Origin: Betaproteobacteria bacterium
GTDB lineage: Bacteria; Pseudomonadota; Gammaproteobacteria; Burkholderiales; CAIKXV01
Direction: 5' to 3'
DNA: 64,000 nt
Assembly: GCA_021298815.1 (NCBI GenBank)
Contig: JAJTHE010000008.1
Location: 16,105 to 80,104 of the forward strand
Positions 44,208-52,847 of the stretch are shown piece after piece. The translations under genes and the position numbers were made by a program. Every line of letters starts with the position of its first letter. The first letter of the stretch is position 1. Under the pieces are notes generated by a model. That model was not told the DNA's origin. It did no database searches and saw only the letters and a program-made list of their open reading frames with translations.

Positions 44208-45187
44208 ATGCGACTCCGTTCGCCCGGCGCGCCGACATCCCGCCTGCACTGCTGCAGCCGGCGCGGCTATCCGGATTGCTGCGGGCCGCCTGTGCGGACT
44301 GGGCCGTGATCCTCGCCTGCTGGGCGACGATGTACGCCGGGCCGCAGGCGCTGTGGCCGCTTTGCATGGTGCTGGTCGCCGGCCGCATGCATGCGCTGGG
44401 CGTGGTGCTGCACGACGCCTGCCACCTGAAACGGGCGCCACCCACGGCTGCGTCGCACCTGCTGGAGCTGCTCGCCGGCTACCCGATCACCTCGACCCTG
44501 CCGGCGATGCGCTACCACCACCTGCGCCACCATCGGCACAGCGGCATGGCGCTCGATCCGTACTTGAAGCCGGGCGCTTCGCACCGCTTCTGGCCTGCGC
44601 TGCTCTGCCGGCTGCGCGGCCCGGTGATGGTGCTCGCCTGGTTCGTGCGCGGCTTCTTCGGCTGCGCCGCGCTGGCGTGGCCGCGGCTGCGCAACGCCTA
44701 CGGCCGGATCTTCTTCGGCGAACGCAGCGACGTCGACCTCACCCGGCATCCGGAGATCGCACGCTGCCTGCGCGCCGAACCCGGCCAGGCGCTGTTCTTC
44801 CTGGCGCTGGTGCCGGTGGCGCTGCTGCTGCCGCAGGCCGTCCTGTACGGATACCTGCTGCCGCTGATGCTGGCCGGCCTGTTCAACGCCAACCGGGTGG
44901 TCGCCGAGCACCTGCATGTACGCACGACCGACCGTGACCCGTCTACCCTCGTCGCCACCACCCGAACCCACGACTGGGGACTGGCCGGGCGGCTGTTCCT
45001 GTACCCGCGAAACATCGGCTTCCATGTCGCGCACCACCTGCATCCGACGGTGGCGATGCAGAACCTGCCGGCGCTCGACGCCTGGTACCGGGCGAACGAG
45101 CCGGGCTATCGCGCGCCGGCGGCGATCGAATCTATACTCATGCAGAGGCTCGCTGCCGGCACGACCGATGACGGGGCCGCATCCTGA
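44204..45187 (+). CDS. Fatty acid desaturase-like membrane di-iron enzyme (second of two)
   Basis: 327 aa. His boxes: HDACH (about 65-69), HHLRHHRH (about 103-110) and HVAHHLH (about 270-276), with membrane helices around 30-55 and 200-230. It differs from the first desaturase in box spacing and C-terminus, so it is not a recent duplicate. Last gene of the overlapping operon; an AhpD-family gene follows after 11 bp. Confidence 0.88.
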   Translation: MNATPFARRADIPPALLQPARLSGLLRAACADWAVILACWATMYAGPQALWPLCMVLVAGRMHALGVVLHDACHLKRAPPTAASHLLELLAGYPITSTLPAMRYHHLRHHRHSGMALDPYLKPGASHRFWPALLCRLRGPVMVLAWFVRGFFGCAALAWPRLRNAYGRIFFGERSDVDLTRHPEIARCLRAEPGQALFFLALVPVALLLPQAVLYGYLLPLMLAGLFNANRVVAEHLHVRTTDRDPSTLVATTRTHDWGLAGRLFLYPRNIGFHVAHHLHPTVAMQNLPALDAWYRANEPGYRAPAAIESILMQRLAAGTTDDGAAS

Positions 45188-45198
45188 GGAGGAAAGGC

Positions 45199-45804
45199 AT
45201 GGCACGCATCCGTTACCTGCATCCGGAAGACGTCGACGACCCCGAGATGAAGCGATGGCTGGTCGAGGCCATCGACACCGGCAAGCCCGGCCCGGAGAAC
45301 CAGGCGATCCGCGCGCACAACAAGGTCGTGATGCGCTCGTTCACCTCGCTGGTCCGCACCATGCGAGAAGAGGGCGTGCTGCCGCAGGAACTGCGCGAGC
45401 TGATGCGCGCGCGCATCGCCACCTCCTGGGGCCGGATGTTCGCCACCGACTGCCATTACTGAGGGAACATGAACACCGCACAGTTCGTGCGGGTCCCCGG
45501 CCACCGGATGGCGCTGCTCGATGGCGAGCAGTCCTACCTGCAGTCCGACCAGTTCACCGACCGCGAGAAGGTCGCGCTGCGCTACTGCGACGCGATCATC
45601 GGCAACCCGCTGCACGCGGACGACGCGATGTGGGCCGAGCTGCACCGACACTTCACCGAGCCCGAGCTGGTCGAACTCGGCCATTACATCGGCTTCATGT
45701 CGGGCGGCCAGCGCTGGCTGCTCACCCTGCACGTACAGCATGGCGAGCTGGCGGAATCGATGTGCGCGCGGGCCGCCGCCGAGGCGGGAAAGTCCGGGAT
45801 CTGA
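45199..45804 (+). CDS. Carboxymuconolactone decarboxylase/AhpD-family protein, candidate selenoprotein (in-frame TGA at codon 88)
   Basis: 201 aa if the TGA at 45460-45462 is read as selenocysteine. Upstream ends ...RMFATDCHY, then TGA, then GNMNTAQF in the same frame. The residues form Cys85-His-Tyr-Sec88, matching the CxYC redox motif of the AhpD/CMD family. The second half (FTDREKVALRYCDAI) continues the alpha-helical CMD fold. A SECIS-like hairpin begins 13 bases after the TGA. The alternative is a nonsense mutation giving 87 aa, with possible reinitiation at ATG 45469 (111 aa). Strong GAGGAGGAAAGG site; probably cotranscribed with the desaturase operon. selABCD are not in the window. Confidence 0.7.
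45474..45494 (+). promoter_or_regulatory. SECIS-like stem-loop after the in-frame TGA
   Basis: CCGCAC (45476-45481) pairs perfectly with GTGCGG (45487-45492) around the loop AGTTC; outer AC/GT pairs extend the stem past one bulged A. The loop starts 19 bases after the TGA and has GU at positions 2-3. Bacterial SECIS elements place a G/GU-bearing apical loop at about this distance. Confidence 0.6.
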
Positions 45805-45817
45805 CCCCGGAGTCAGA
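45800..45817. repeat. REP-like inverted repeat between convergent genes
   Basis: TCTGAC-CCCGGA-GTCAGA, followed by CCCCGGGG. It overlaps the stop codon of the AhpD-family gene. Small palindromes of this type are often dispersed in proteobacterial genomes; only one copy was noticed here. It may act as a terminator for both convergent genes. Confidence 0.45.
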
Positions 45818-45855
45818 CCCCGGGGGCGCCACGGTCGAGGCCTGGCCGGCGCCGG

Positions 45856-46629
45856 TCAGTCGCTGAAGGAAGGATCGAGGCGCCCCGCCTGGCGCAGGCA
45901 GGCGGCCCAGTTCTTCGCGCGGTTGGCCAGCCGCTCGCCGCCCTGCGACTGCGACAGCGCGTATTCGCAGACCGACTCCTCGATCAGCGTGACCGGGGCG
46001 CCGCCCGACAGCGCGGCGATCTGTCCCTTGCACGCCATCTCGAGGAAGTGGTGCTCGAAGAACGCATCCTGCACGGTTGCACCGCAGACCAGCGCGCCGT
46101 GGTTGCGAAGCAGCATGATCGACTTGTCGCCGAGGTCGCGGATCAGGGGGGCACGCTGTTCCATGTTGAACTCGAAGCCGCCGAACGCGTGGTAGGCGAT
46201 CCGCTTGTAGAAGGTGACCGCCTGCTGATTGATCATCAGCAGGCCGTGCTGCTGCGAGGACACGCCCATCGCCGCCTCGGTGTGCGTATGGAACACCGCG
46301 TTCAGGTCGGGCCGTGCAGCGAGCAGGCCGGCATGGATCACCAGTCCGCCGCCACGCAGGCGCGGGCTGTCCTGCTGCGGGTTGCCGTCGAAGTCGAACT
46401 TCAGCAGGCTGGAGGCGGTGACCTCCTCGAACATCATCGTAGGCGGCTTGATCAGCAGGTGCTGCGGCTTGCCCGGCACACGCATAGACAGGTGGTTGTA
46501 GGTGAGGTCGTTCGAGCCGTAGTGCGCGAGCAGCCGGTAGCAGCAGGCGAGGTCGACGCGCGCGTTCCATTCATCGGGGGACACCCTGCTGCGCAGGTCG
46601 GACAGGGCCGGGGTGGCGGGATGGTTCAT
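45856..46629 (-). CDS. Class II aldolase/adducin-family protein
   Basis: 257 aa. Zinc-site pattern: VFHTHTEAAMG (His pair, about 112-122) and LLRNHGALVCG (third His, about 173-183); NHLSMRVPG near the N-terminus is typical. Relatives cleave or epimerise sugar phosphates or decarboxylate keto-acids; this subgroup is often annotated only at family level. It stands alone, convergent to the AhpD-family gene. ATG 46629. Confidence 0.88.
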   Translation of the reverse strand: MNHPATPALSDLRSRVSPDEWNARVDLACCYRLLAHYGSNDLTYNHLSMRVPGKPQHLLIKPPTMMFEEVTASSLLKFDFDGNPQQDSPRLRGGGLVIHAGLLAARPDLNAVFHTHTEAAMGVSSQQHGLLMINQQAVTFYKRIAYHAFGGFEFNMEQRAPLIRDLGDKSIMLLRNHGALVCGATVQDAFFEHHFLEMACKGQIAALSGGAPVTLIEESVCEYALSQSQGGERLANRAKNWAACLRQAGRLDPSFSD

Positions 46630-46949
46630 CGTCGGGGCTCCATGGCGCTCGCAGGCGGGGATCGCGGCCGGGCGCAGCCGCCTGAGCAGTGTATCGACAG
46701 GACTGCAGCGGAAAAACCTCGGAGCGCTGGTTTTTTCGGACTAACGCAGATGTCAGCAAGCGTTTTCGGATCGGCGTCAAGCGAGCAGGGTTTTCGTCCG
46801 TGCCGTCCGATCCTTGCCGCAGGCGACGGTGAGATGCGCGGGTGAAGCGCGCCAGTGAAGTGCCATAGCGAGCGCGATGCCGACCCGCAGGTCCCGGAAG
46901 GGACGAGCACGGCATGCCAGATCACTTTCTTTCACGAAAGGAGGATGAC
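46630..46949. other. 320-bp intergenic region between divergent genes
   Basis: No gene seen. It contains an imperfect hairpin with A/T-rich arms (GAAAAACC at 46711-46718, GGTTTTTTC at 46729-46737) and the upstream region of the decayed PEP-CTERM gene. Less GC-rich than the surroundings near 46705-46765, consistent with promoters. Confidence 0.45.
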
Positions 46950-47488
46950 ATGAACGGACTGAAGAAGAAATGAGTTTCGGCGGCGGCGGCCGCGCTGCTG
47001 GTCACGATCGGTGCCGCATCGGCGCAGAGCGTCACGCGCTTCGATGCGGGGGGCATCGATGCCGGTAGCTTCAGCGCGTTGATCGATCCGGTCGCCCGGA
47101 CAGTGAGCATCAACGAAACGTGGAACTGGTCGGCGCCTGCGTTCCTGCGGTTCTCGGGCTTCACCTCCGGCTGGACCGCGACCAGATCGATCAACAATTC
47201 GACGGCCTGACGTTCGGTGGTCCCCGCAACTCGCCCCAGTTCGCCGGCCTGTTCATCGATGAAGTCACCGATGCGCGCGACTTCATGGATTTCTTCGACG
47301 GCAGCATCGCGAGCAGCGGCTCGGGCGTCCTGAACTTCAGGGTGTTCGGACTGGACAGCGGTGAAGACGTCCTGCTCGTGCAGCGTCCCGACGAGTTCAG
47401 CTCGGTGGTCTCGTTTCCGGGCGCACTGCCGCTGCTCGCCTCGGGCCTGCTCGCCCTCGGCTGGATGTCGCGCCGCCGCAAGGCCTGA
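46950..47488 (+). pseudogene. Decayed PEP-CTERM exported-protein gene
   Basis: A strong AAAGGAGG precedes ATG 46950, but the frame hits TGA at codon 8 (MNGLKKK-stop). The same frame then continues with a perfect signal-peptide core (SAAAAALLVTIGAASAQS) and SFSALIDPVARTVSINE. Near 47165-47185 the coding potential shifts frame to DRDQIDQQFDGLTFGG and ends with a PEP-CTERM-like tail (VVSFPGALPLLASGLLALGW, then SRRRKA). One stop plus one frameshift make a functional product unlikely unless both are sequence errors. A hairpin with a short T-run follows. Confidence 0.75.
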
Positions 47489-47507
47489 TCGATCGTCGCG
47501 CCCGGGC

Positions 47508-47526
47508 AGGCCGCCGAGGCGGCTTT
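47508..47526 (+). terminator. Hairpin with T-tail after the PEP-CTERM remnant
   Basis: AGGCCGC-CGAG-GCGGCTT forms seven pairs (one G-T), ending in TTT, 20 bases after the stop. Lies between convergent genes. Confidence 0.5.
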
Positions 47527-47572
47527 CCCGCGCAGGTCGAGCGGGTCGAAGGCACGCACGGCGGCTGCCGCG

Positions 47573-49432
47573 TCAGACTGCGAGCGGCTCCTGCAGGAAA
47601 CCGCCGGACTGGTGGTGCCAGAGCATCGCGTAATGGCCGTCCAGCCGCAGCAGCTGGTCATGGCTGCCCTGCTCGACGATCCGTCCCTGGTCGAGGACCA
47701 CCAGCCGGTCCATGCGCGCGATGGTCGATAGCCGGTGCGCGATCGCGATCACCGTCTTGCCTTCCATCAGTCCCAGCAGCTGTTCCTGTATCGCGCGTTC
47801 TGCCTCGCTGTCCAGCGCCGAGGTGGCTTCGTCGAGCACCAGGATCGGCGCGTCCTTCAGGATCACGCGCGCGATCGCGACGCGCTGGCGCTGCCCGCCG
47901 GACAGCTTCACCCCGCGCTCGCCGACATGGGCGTCGTAGCCGGTGCGCTCCTTCCAGTCCTGCAGGTCGAGGATGAAGTCGTGCGCCTGCGCCTTGCGCG
48001 CCGCGGCGACGATCTGTTCCATCGTCGCGCCGGTGCGCCCGTATCCGATGTTGGCGGCGATCGACCGGTGCAGCAGCGAGGTGTCCTGGGTAACCATGCC
48101 GATCGCTGCGCGCAGGCTTTCCTGGGTGACCGTCGAGATATCCTGGCCGTCGATCAGGATGCAGCCATGCTCGGCCTCGTGGAAACGCAGCAGCAGGTTT
48201 ACCAGGGTCGACTTGCCAGCCCCGGAGCGGCCGACCAGTCCGACGCGTTCGCCCGGACGGATGTCGAGCGTGAGGTCGTCGAGCACCTTGCGCCCGTCCT
48301 CGCGTGAATAGGTGAAGGTCAGCCGCTCGAAGCGGATGGCGCCGCCGCGGGGCGCCGGCTTCACGGACAGCTCCGCTGCCCCCGGGCGATCGGTCAGGGT
48401 CAGCGGCACCGCGATGGTCTCCATGCCTTCCTGCACCACGCCGATGTTCTCGAAGATGCCGGTCACTTCCCAGCTCACCCAGCCGGCGACGTTGGCGATC
48501 TGCCAGGCGAGCGGCAGCGCGGTGGCGACCAGGCCGGCGCCGATCACGCCCTGGCTCCACAGGTGGATGCCGATGGCCGCGGTCGAGGTGAGCAGCAGCG
48601 CGTTCATCACCGCCAGCGTGAACATGAAGCGGGTGATCAGGCGCATGTGCGCGGCCATCGCCGCGGTGTGCTGGTCTATCACCTCGCGCACGAAGGCATC
48701 CTCGTCGCGCGCGCGGGCGAACAGCTTGACGGTCAGGATGTTGGTGTAGCTGTCGACCACGCGGCCCATCACCAGCGAACGCACTTCCGAGCTGGACTTC
48801 GCCAGGTCGCGCATCGGCGGCACGAAGCGGCGCAGGAAGAACACGTAGCCGACGAACCAGAGCGCGGTGGGCACGGCGAGCCGCCAGTCCACCGCCGCCA
48901 TCAGCAGCAGCGCGGTGAGGCCGTAGATCACGATGTACCAGATCGCACGGATGCTGCTCACCACGCATTCGCGCAGCGCATTGCTGGTCTGCATCACGCG
49001 GTTGGCGATGCGCCCGGCGAAGTCGTTCTGGAAGAACGACCAGCCCTGGCGCGCGACATGCCAGTGGCTCTGCCAGCGGATCAGGCTGGTCACGCCGGGC
49101 AGCACCGCGTTGTTGCGCACCAGGCTGTCTGCGAGCAGCGCGAGCGGACGGCCGACCAGGATCAGCAGGGCCATCCCGGCGAGCATCGGCGCGGACTCGT
49201 CTAACGCCGCGGCGCGGTCGGCGTTCTCCATAAGCCCGACCAGGCGGCCGATGAACAGCGGGATCACGGTGTCGATCAGCGCGACCGCGAGGCCGGTGCA
49301 CAGCATCGCGATGTACAGGCCGCGGGTCTGGCGGATGAAGTGCCAGTAGAAGGCGATCAGGCCTGCGGGGGGCGCACCGGGTGGCGGCGCCGTCTGCTGC
49401 ACGCGGCTTTCGAAGTAGCGGAAGATCGGCAA
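47573..49432 (-). CDS. ABC transporter, fused permease-ATPase (MsbA/MdlB-like exporter)
   Basis: About 619 aa. Six-helix ABC_membrane domain (about 20-340), then the nucleotide-binding domain: Walker A GLVGRSGAGKST, Q-loop MVTQDT, signature LSGGQRQR, Walker B ILVLDEATSALD, H-loop AIAHRLS. Half-transporters of this type dimerise and export lipids, drugs or peptides. The start is uncertain: TTG 49432 gives MPIFRYFE, the usual family start; a GTG at 49567 gives 45 extra residues without clear structure. No partner gene is adjacent. Confidence 0.92.
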   Translation of the reverse strand: MPIFRYFESRVQQTAPPPGAPPAGLIAFYWHFIRQTRGLYIAMLCTGLAVALIDTVIPLFIGRLVGLMENADRAAALDESAPMLAGMALLILVGRPLALLADSLVRNNAVLPGVTSLIRWQSHWHVARQGWSFFQNDFAGRIANRVMQTSNALRECVVSSIRAIWYIVIYGLTALLLMAAVDWRLAVPTALWFVGYVFFLRRFVPPMRDLAKSSSEVRSLVMGRVVDSYTNILTVKLFARARDEDAFVREVIDQHTAAMAAHMRLITRFMFTLAVMNALLLTSTAAIGIHLWSQGVIGAGLVATALPLAWQIANVAGWVSWEVTGIFENIGVVQEGMETIAVPLTLTDRPGAAELSVKPAPRGGAIRFERLTFTYSREDGRKVLDDLTLDIRPGERVGLVGRSGAGKSTLVNLLLRFHEAEHGCILIDGQDISTVTQESLRAAIGMVTQDTSLLHRSIAANIGYGRTGATMEQIVAAARKAQAHDFILDLQDWKERTGYDAHVGERGVKLSGGQRQRVAIARVILKDAPILVLDEATSALDSEAERAIQEQLLGLMEGKTVIAIAHRLSTIARMDRLVVLDQGRIVEQGSHDQLLRLDGHYAMLWHHQSGGFLQEPLAV

Positions 49433-49607
49433 GGGCGGGGCGCGGCGGGCTGCGCCGGTCTGCAGGAGGCTGGCAGCGGGCGGTTGCCGGCTACTGACGC
49501 ATTGTCTCCCGAGGCGGCACTGGCGGCGAGCCCCGCGCCGGCGTTCAGCCGGCGCAAGCTGCAGCACCGGGACGATAGTCCAGCGCCCGGCCTTCGGCGC
49601 TCCGGCT

Positions 49608-50333
49608 TCAGTGCGTCCGGTGCCGCCGTTGCACGGCCAGCAGCACCAGCAGCAGCACTGCGGCGGCGATCGCCGCGGCCAGCATCCACTGCGCGGCGGC
49701 GTGCAGGCGCAGGCGTGCCTGCAGGGCGTCGTGCAGGGCCTGCGACAGGTCGGTGGACGATTCGACCACCAGGGGTCCGAGCGCCTCCAGCGTCACCGCG
49801 GCGGCGCGCACCGCCCGGTCGGTGCTGCCCGGACGCAGCGCGGGCTCGATCTGGTGGCGTACCGCCAGCCAGCTGGCGGCGCTGGCTTGGATGCGGCGGC
49901 TCGCGGCCTCGCCGGGAGAGAACCGCGTGCTGCGTGCCAGGCCGGTGAGGGCGGGCGGCAGTTCGTGCGCGGCCAGCGCGTCGATCATCCGGCTGCAGGC
50001 CGGCGCCTGGCGCCGCAGTTCCTCCACGTACCAGGCCGGCATGGGACGGCCCTCGGCGGCCTCGCGCAGCGCGGCGCGCGCCTGCTGCTCGAGCGTGTCG
50101 GCGGTCACCCGCAACTGCGCGGACAGGTGGATGGCGGCCAGGTCCCGTTCGCTGCCGCGCGACTGCCAGGCCAGCAGCGCGGCTGCGGCCGGGAGGATGG
50201 CGGCGAACGCGATGGCGAGCACCAGCGCCGGCAGGCCGCTACGCGGAAGCACCGGCGCCGGCGCAGGCCCGGTCCGGGTGACGGGACGCCCGAAGTCCGG
50301 TGGGGACGGTGGGGGAAGCAGCGAGTCGGGCAT
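49608..50333 (-). CDS. Two-TM protein with periplasmic helical domain, unknown
   Basis: 241 aa. Pro-rich N-terminus, membrane helix at about 33-55 (LPALVLAIAFAAILPAAAAL), a helix-rich periplasmic domain of about 155 residues, and a second helix at about 213-233 followed by QRRHRTH. This layout resembles the sensor half of chemoreceptors or histidine kinases, but no HAMP or signalling domain follows. I do not recognise a family. It ends 41 bp before the ABC exporter's possible GTG start and may be cotranscribed. Confidence 0.65.
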   Translation of the reverse strand: MPDSLLPPPSPPDFGRPVTRTGPAPAPVLPRSGLPALVLAIAFAAILPAAAALLAWQSRGSERDLAAIHLSAQLRVTADTLEQQARAALREAAEGRPMPAWYVEELRRQAPACSRMIDALAAHELPPALTGLARSTRFSPGEAASRRIQASAASWLAVRHQIEPALRPGSTDRAVRAAAVTLEALGPLVVESSTDLSQALHDALQARLRLHAAAQWMLAAAIAAAVLLLVLLAVQRRHRTH

Positions 50334-50432
50334 GCCTGTCCGCAGTTGCAGGGTACGGCGTTCGTATCGGCGCGGCGCCGGGCAACTTGAGCGTCCAGGG
50401 GGCGGTCCGGCGCGGTGGCAGCGCCGGCGGGA

Positions 50433-50948
50433 TCAGTCCAGCGTGCCGCGCGCGGCGGCATCGTCCGCCCAGGCGTCCACCAGTACATGCAGGGCGTCCT
50501 CCGGCCAGTTGCCGCAGCGCGCTGCGTAACTCGCCAGGTGGGTGGCGGCGGCGAGGCGGCGGGAGGTCGCGGCTGTGCCCGCACTGTCCGGCGGGGCCAG
50601 CATTTCCAGCGTGAACTGCTGCAGCTTCTCGGCCGCGAGCTCGATGCGCTTCACGTCGCTGCGCAGCGGTGTGGTGGCATCGGTCGCGAACGCGCCGATG
50701 TCATCCTTCAGCAGGCGGCGCACGCAGCGCAGCGGCTTCACCACCTGCTCGCGCCAGCCGCGAGTCGCCTCGTCCAGCCCGGCGACCTGGGCATCGTCGA
50801 GCATGCGGCCGCAGTCGGCGAGGTAGAGCAGGAACAGCACCAGGTTCACGTCCGCGCCGCCTTCGTCCTGCAGGGCGAGGCAGGCCGGGGGAACCTCGCG
50901 GCGCGCGTAGATGCGCAGCGAGAAATCCCAGAAGCTGTCCCTGCCCAT
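50433..50948 (-). CDS. TIGR02444 family protein
   Basis: 171 aa soluble helical protein. The start SFWDFSLRIYARREVPPACLA and VNLVLFLLYLADCG are diagnostic of this proteobacterial family, whose function is unknown. It begins 20 bp after ubiX and is probably cotranscribed with it. Confidence 0.85.
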   Translation of the reverse strand: MGRDSFWDFSLRIYARREVPPACLALQDEGGADVNLVLFLLYLADCGRMLDDAQVAGLDEATRGWREQVVKPLRCVRRLLKDDIGAFATDATTPLRSDVKRIELAAEKLQQFTLEMLAPPDSAGTAATSRRLAAATHLASYAARCGNWPEDALHVLVDAWADDAAARGTLD

Positions 50949-50968
50949 CGTGGCAGTCGCGCCGGCGG

Positions 50969-51541
50969 TCACGATTCGGGCGACTCCTTCCAGCGCTTGA
51001 CCATGCGCGTGTCGATGCCGAACAGGTCGAGCGCGCGCCCGACCGTCTGGGTGACGATGTCGTCCAGGGTCTTCGGCCGGTGGTAGAACGCCGGCACCGG
51101 CGGCATGATGATCGCGCCGTTGCGCGTGGCCTGTTCCATCAGCGAGATGTGGCCGGCGTGCAGCGGGGTCTCGCGCAGCAGCAGCACGACCCGGCGCCGC
51201 TCCTTCAGGCAGACGTCGGCGGCGCGCACGATCAGTTCGTCGTCGAACGAGTTGGCGATGCCCGACAGCGTCTTGATCGAGCAGGGCGCGACCAGCATGC
51301 CCTCGGTCTTGAAGGAACCGCTGGAGATGGACGCACCGATGTCGCGGTAGTTGTGCTGCGCGCTGGCCAGCGACTTCACGTGGTCGAGGTCGTAGTCGGT
51401 CTCCTCGACCAGCGTGCGCGCGGCCGAGGGCGACATCACCAGGTGGGTCTCGACATCGGGCAGTTCGCGCAGGATCTCGAGTGCGCGCACGCCGTAGATG
51501 ATGCCGGACGCGCCGGTGATGCCGATGATCATTCGCTTCAT
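50969..51541 (-). CDS. ubiX: Flavin prenyltransferase UbiX
   Basis: 190 aa. It makes prenylated FMN, the cofactor of UbiD decarboxylases used in ubiquinone synthesis and in aromatic acid decarboxylation. Motifs: GITGASGIIYGVRAL at the N-terminus, VMSPSAARTL, VAPCSIKTLSGIANSFDDELIVRA core (SIKTLSGIA), LLLRETPLH and MPPVPAFYHRPKT. Start ATG gives MKRMIIG. No ubiD is in the window. Confidence 0.95.
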   Translation of the reverse strand: MKRMIIGITGASGIIYGVRALEILRELPDVETHLVMSPSAARTLVEETDYDLDHVKSLASAQHNYRDIGASISSGSFKTEGMLVAPCSIKTLSGIANSFDDELIVRAADVCLKERRRVVLLLRETPLHAGHISLMEQATRNGAIIMPPVPAFYHRPKTLDDIVTQTVGRALDLFGIDTRMVKRWKESPES

Positions 51542-51731
51542 GCAGGTAATCCGTACGGTCGGGGCGACGCGCTTCCGGCACGTGCGTTCGACGGTTGAAG
51601 AGCCGGCCGTGGAAAAGCCGGCGAAGGGGAATCTCGAAGGCCGCGAGGTTAGCAGATGCGCCGGGCCCGCTGTTGCGCCGCCCGGTCGTTCCAGCCTCGG
51701 ACTGGCGCGCGGCGCGATAGAATCGCGTCCC

Positions 51732-52808
51732 ATGAACGATATCCCCTGGTCGCAGCGCCTGCTGCACCGCCTCGAGCCCGAGGCCGCCCACCTCGCCGCC
51801 ATTTCCGCGCTCAGGCTGGGCCTGGCGCCGATGCCCAGCCCGTACGAGGATCCACTGCTCGCCACCCGGGTCTGGGGCCTCGCGTTCGCCAGCCCGATCG
51901 GACTGGCGGCCGGCTTCGACAAGGATGCCGAGGTGATCGATCCGATGCTGCGCGCCGGCTTCGGCTTCGTCGAGGCAGGTTCGGTGACGCCGAAGCCGCA
52001 GCCAGGCAATCCGAAGCCGCGCCTGTACCGGCTGACCGAGGACCGGGGCGTGATCAACCGCTTCGGCTTCAACAGCCAGGGCATCGATGTCTACGTGGCA
52101 CGGTTGCGCGCGCGCTGCCGTGCCGGTGGCGAACGCGGCATCGTCGGTGCCAACGTCGGCAAGAACAAGGAGACGCTGGACGGTGCGGCCGACTACGTGA
52201 TCGGCATCCGGGCGGTCGCCGGCCTCGCCGACTACCTCGTGTGCAACATCTCCTCGCCGAACACACCCGGGCTGCGCGGGATGCAGGCGCGCGCCCCGAT
52301 CGAGGACCTGCTGCAGCGGGTGATCGAGGCACGGCGGGACGCGACGCCCGCCGGCCGCCGGCCGCCGCCGCTGCTGGCCAAGGTGGGGCCCGACCTCGAT
52401 GCGCAGCAGGTGCAGGACATCGCCGAGGTCGCGCTCGCCACCGGCGTCGACGGGCTGATCATCGGCAACACGACCATCGAACGCCCGCCCGGGCTCGCCA
52501 GCCGCGAGGCTGCGGAGGAAGGGGGCCTGTCCGGTGCGCCGCTGCTGCCGCGGGCGAACGCCTGCCTCGCGGCGTTCGCGCGCGCCACCGAAGGCCGCCT
52601 GCCGATCATCGGCTGCGGCGGCGTGTCCAGCGGCGCCGATGCCTATTCGAAGATCCGCGCTGGCGCCTCGCTGGTGCAACTGTATTCGGCGCTGGTGTTC
52701 TACGGGCTGCCGCTGGTCAACCAGATCAAGCGCGAGCTCGCGGCGCTGCTGCGCCGGGACGGCTTCGCCAGCGTCGCCGAGGCGGTCGGCGCCGATCTGC
52801 GGCGCTGA
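51732..52808 (+). CDS. pyrD: Dihydroorotate dehydrogenase (quinone), class 2
   Basis: 358 aa membrane-associated flavoenzyme of pyrimidine synthesis, passing electrons to quinone. Motifs: IGLAAGFDKDAEVID, GSVTPKPQPGNPKPR, RFGFNSQGID, and NISSPNTPGLR with the class 2 catalytic Ser; FMN phosphate site GCGGVSSGADAYSKIRAGAS. N-terminal helix for membrane docking is present. Diverges from ubiX. Confidence 0.96.
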   Translation: MNDIPWSQRLLHRLEPEAAHLAAISALRLGLAPMPSPYEDPLLATRVWGLAFASPIGLAAGFDKDAEVIDPMLRAGFGFVEAGSVTPKPQPGNPKPRLYRLTEDRGVINRFGFNSQGIDVYVARLRARCRAGGERGIVGANVGKNKETLDGAADYVIGIRAVAGLADYLVCNISSPNTPGLRGMQARAPIEDLLQRVIEARRDATPAGRRPPPLLAKVGPDLDAQQVQDIAEVALATGVDGLIIGNTTIERPPGLASREAAEEGGLSGAPLLPRANACLAAFARATEGRLPIIGCGGVSSGADAYSKIRAGASLVQLYSALVFYGLPLVNQIKRELAALLRRDGFASVAEAVGADLRR

Positions 52809-52824
52809 CGCCGGTAGCGGGTAT

Positions 52825-52847
52825 CCGCCGCGCTCAGCGCGCGGCGG
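52825..52847. terminator. 9-bp perfect hairpin between convergent pyrD and EamA genes
   Basis: CCGCCGCGC-TCAGC-GCGCGGCGG. The loop contains the EamA stop codon. Position between convergent genes suits a bidirectional terminator; there is no T-run. Confidence 0.5.

Noticed and set aside
46709-46739. Hairpin with A5/T6 arms as a terminator
   Set aside because: It sits between divergent genes, the stem is imperfect and AT-rich with a 10-base loop, and no gene ends just upstream of it.
46971-46973. TGA at codon 8 of the PEP-CTERM remnant as a second selenocysteine codon
   Set aside because: It lies before a signal-peptide core, not in a redox motif, and the same gene has a later frameshift.
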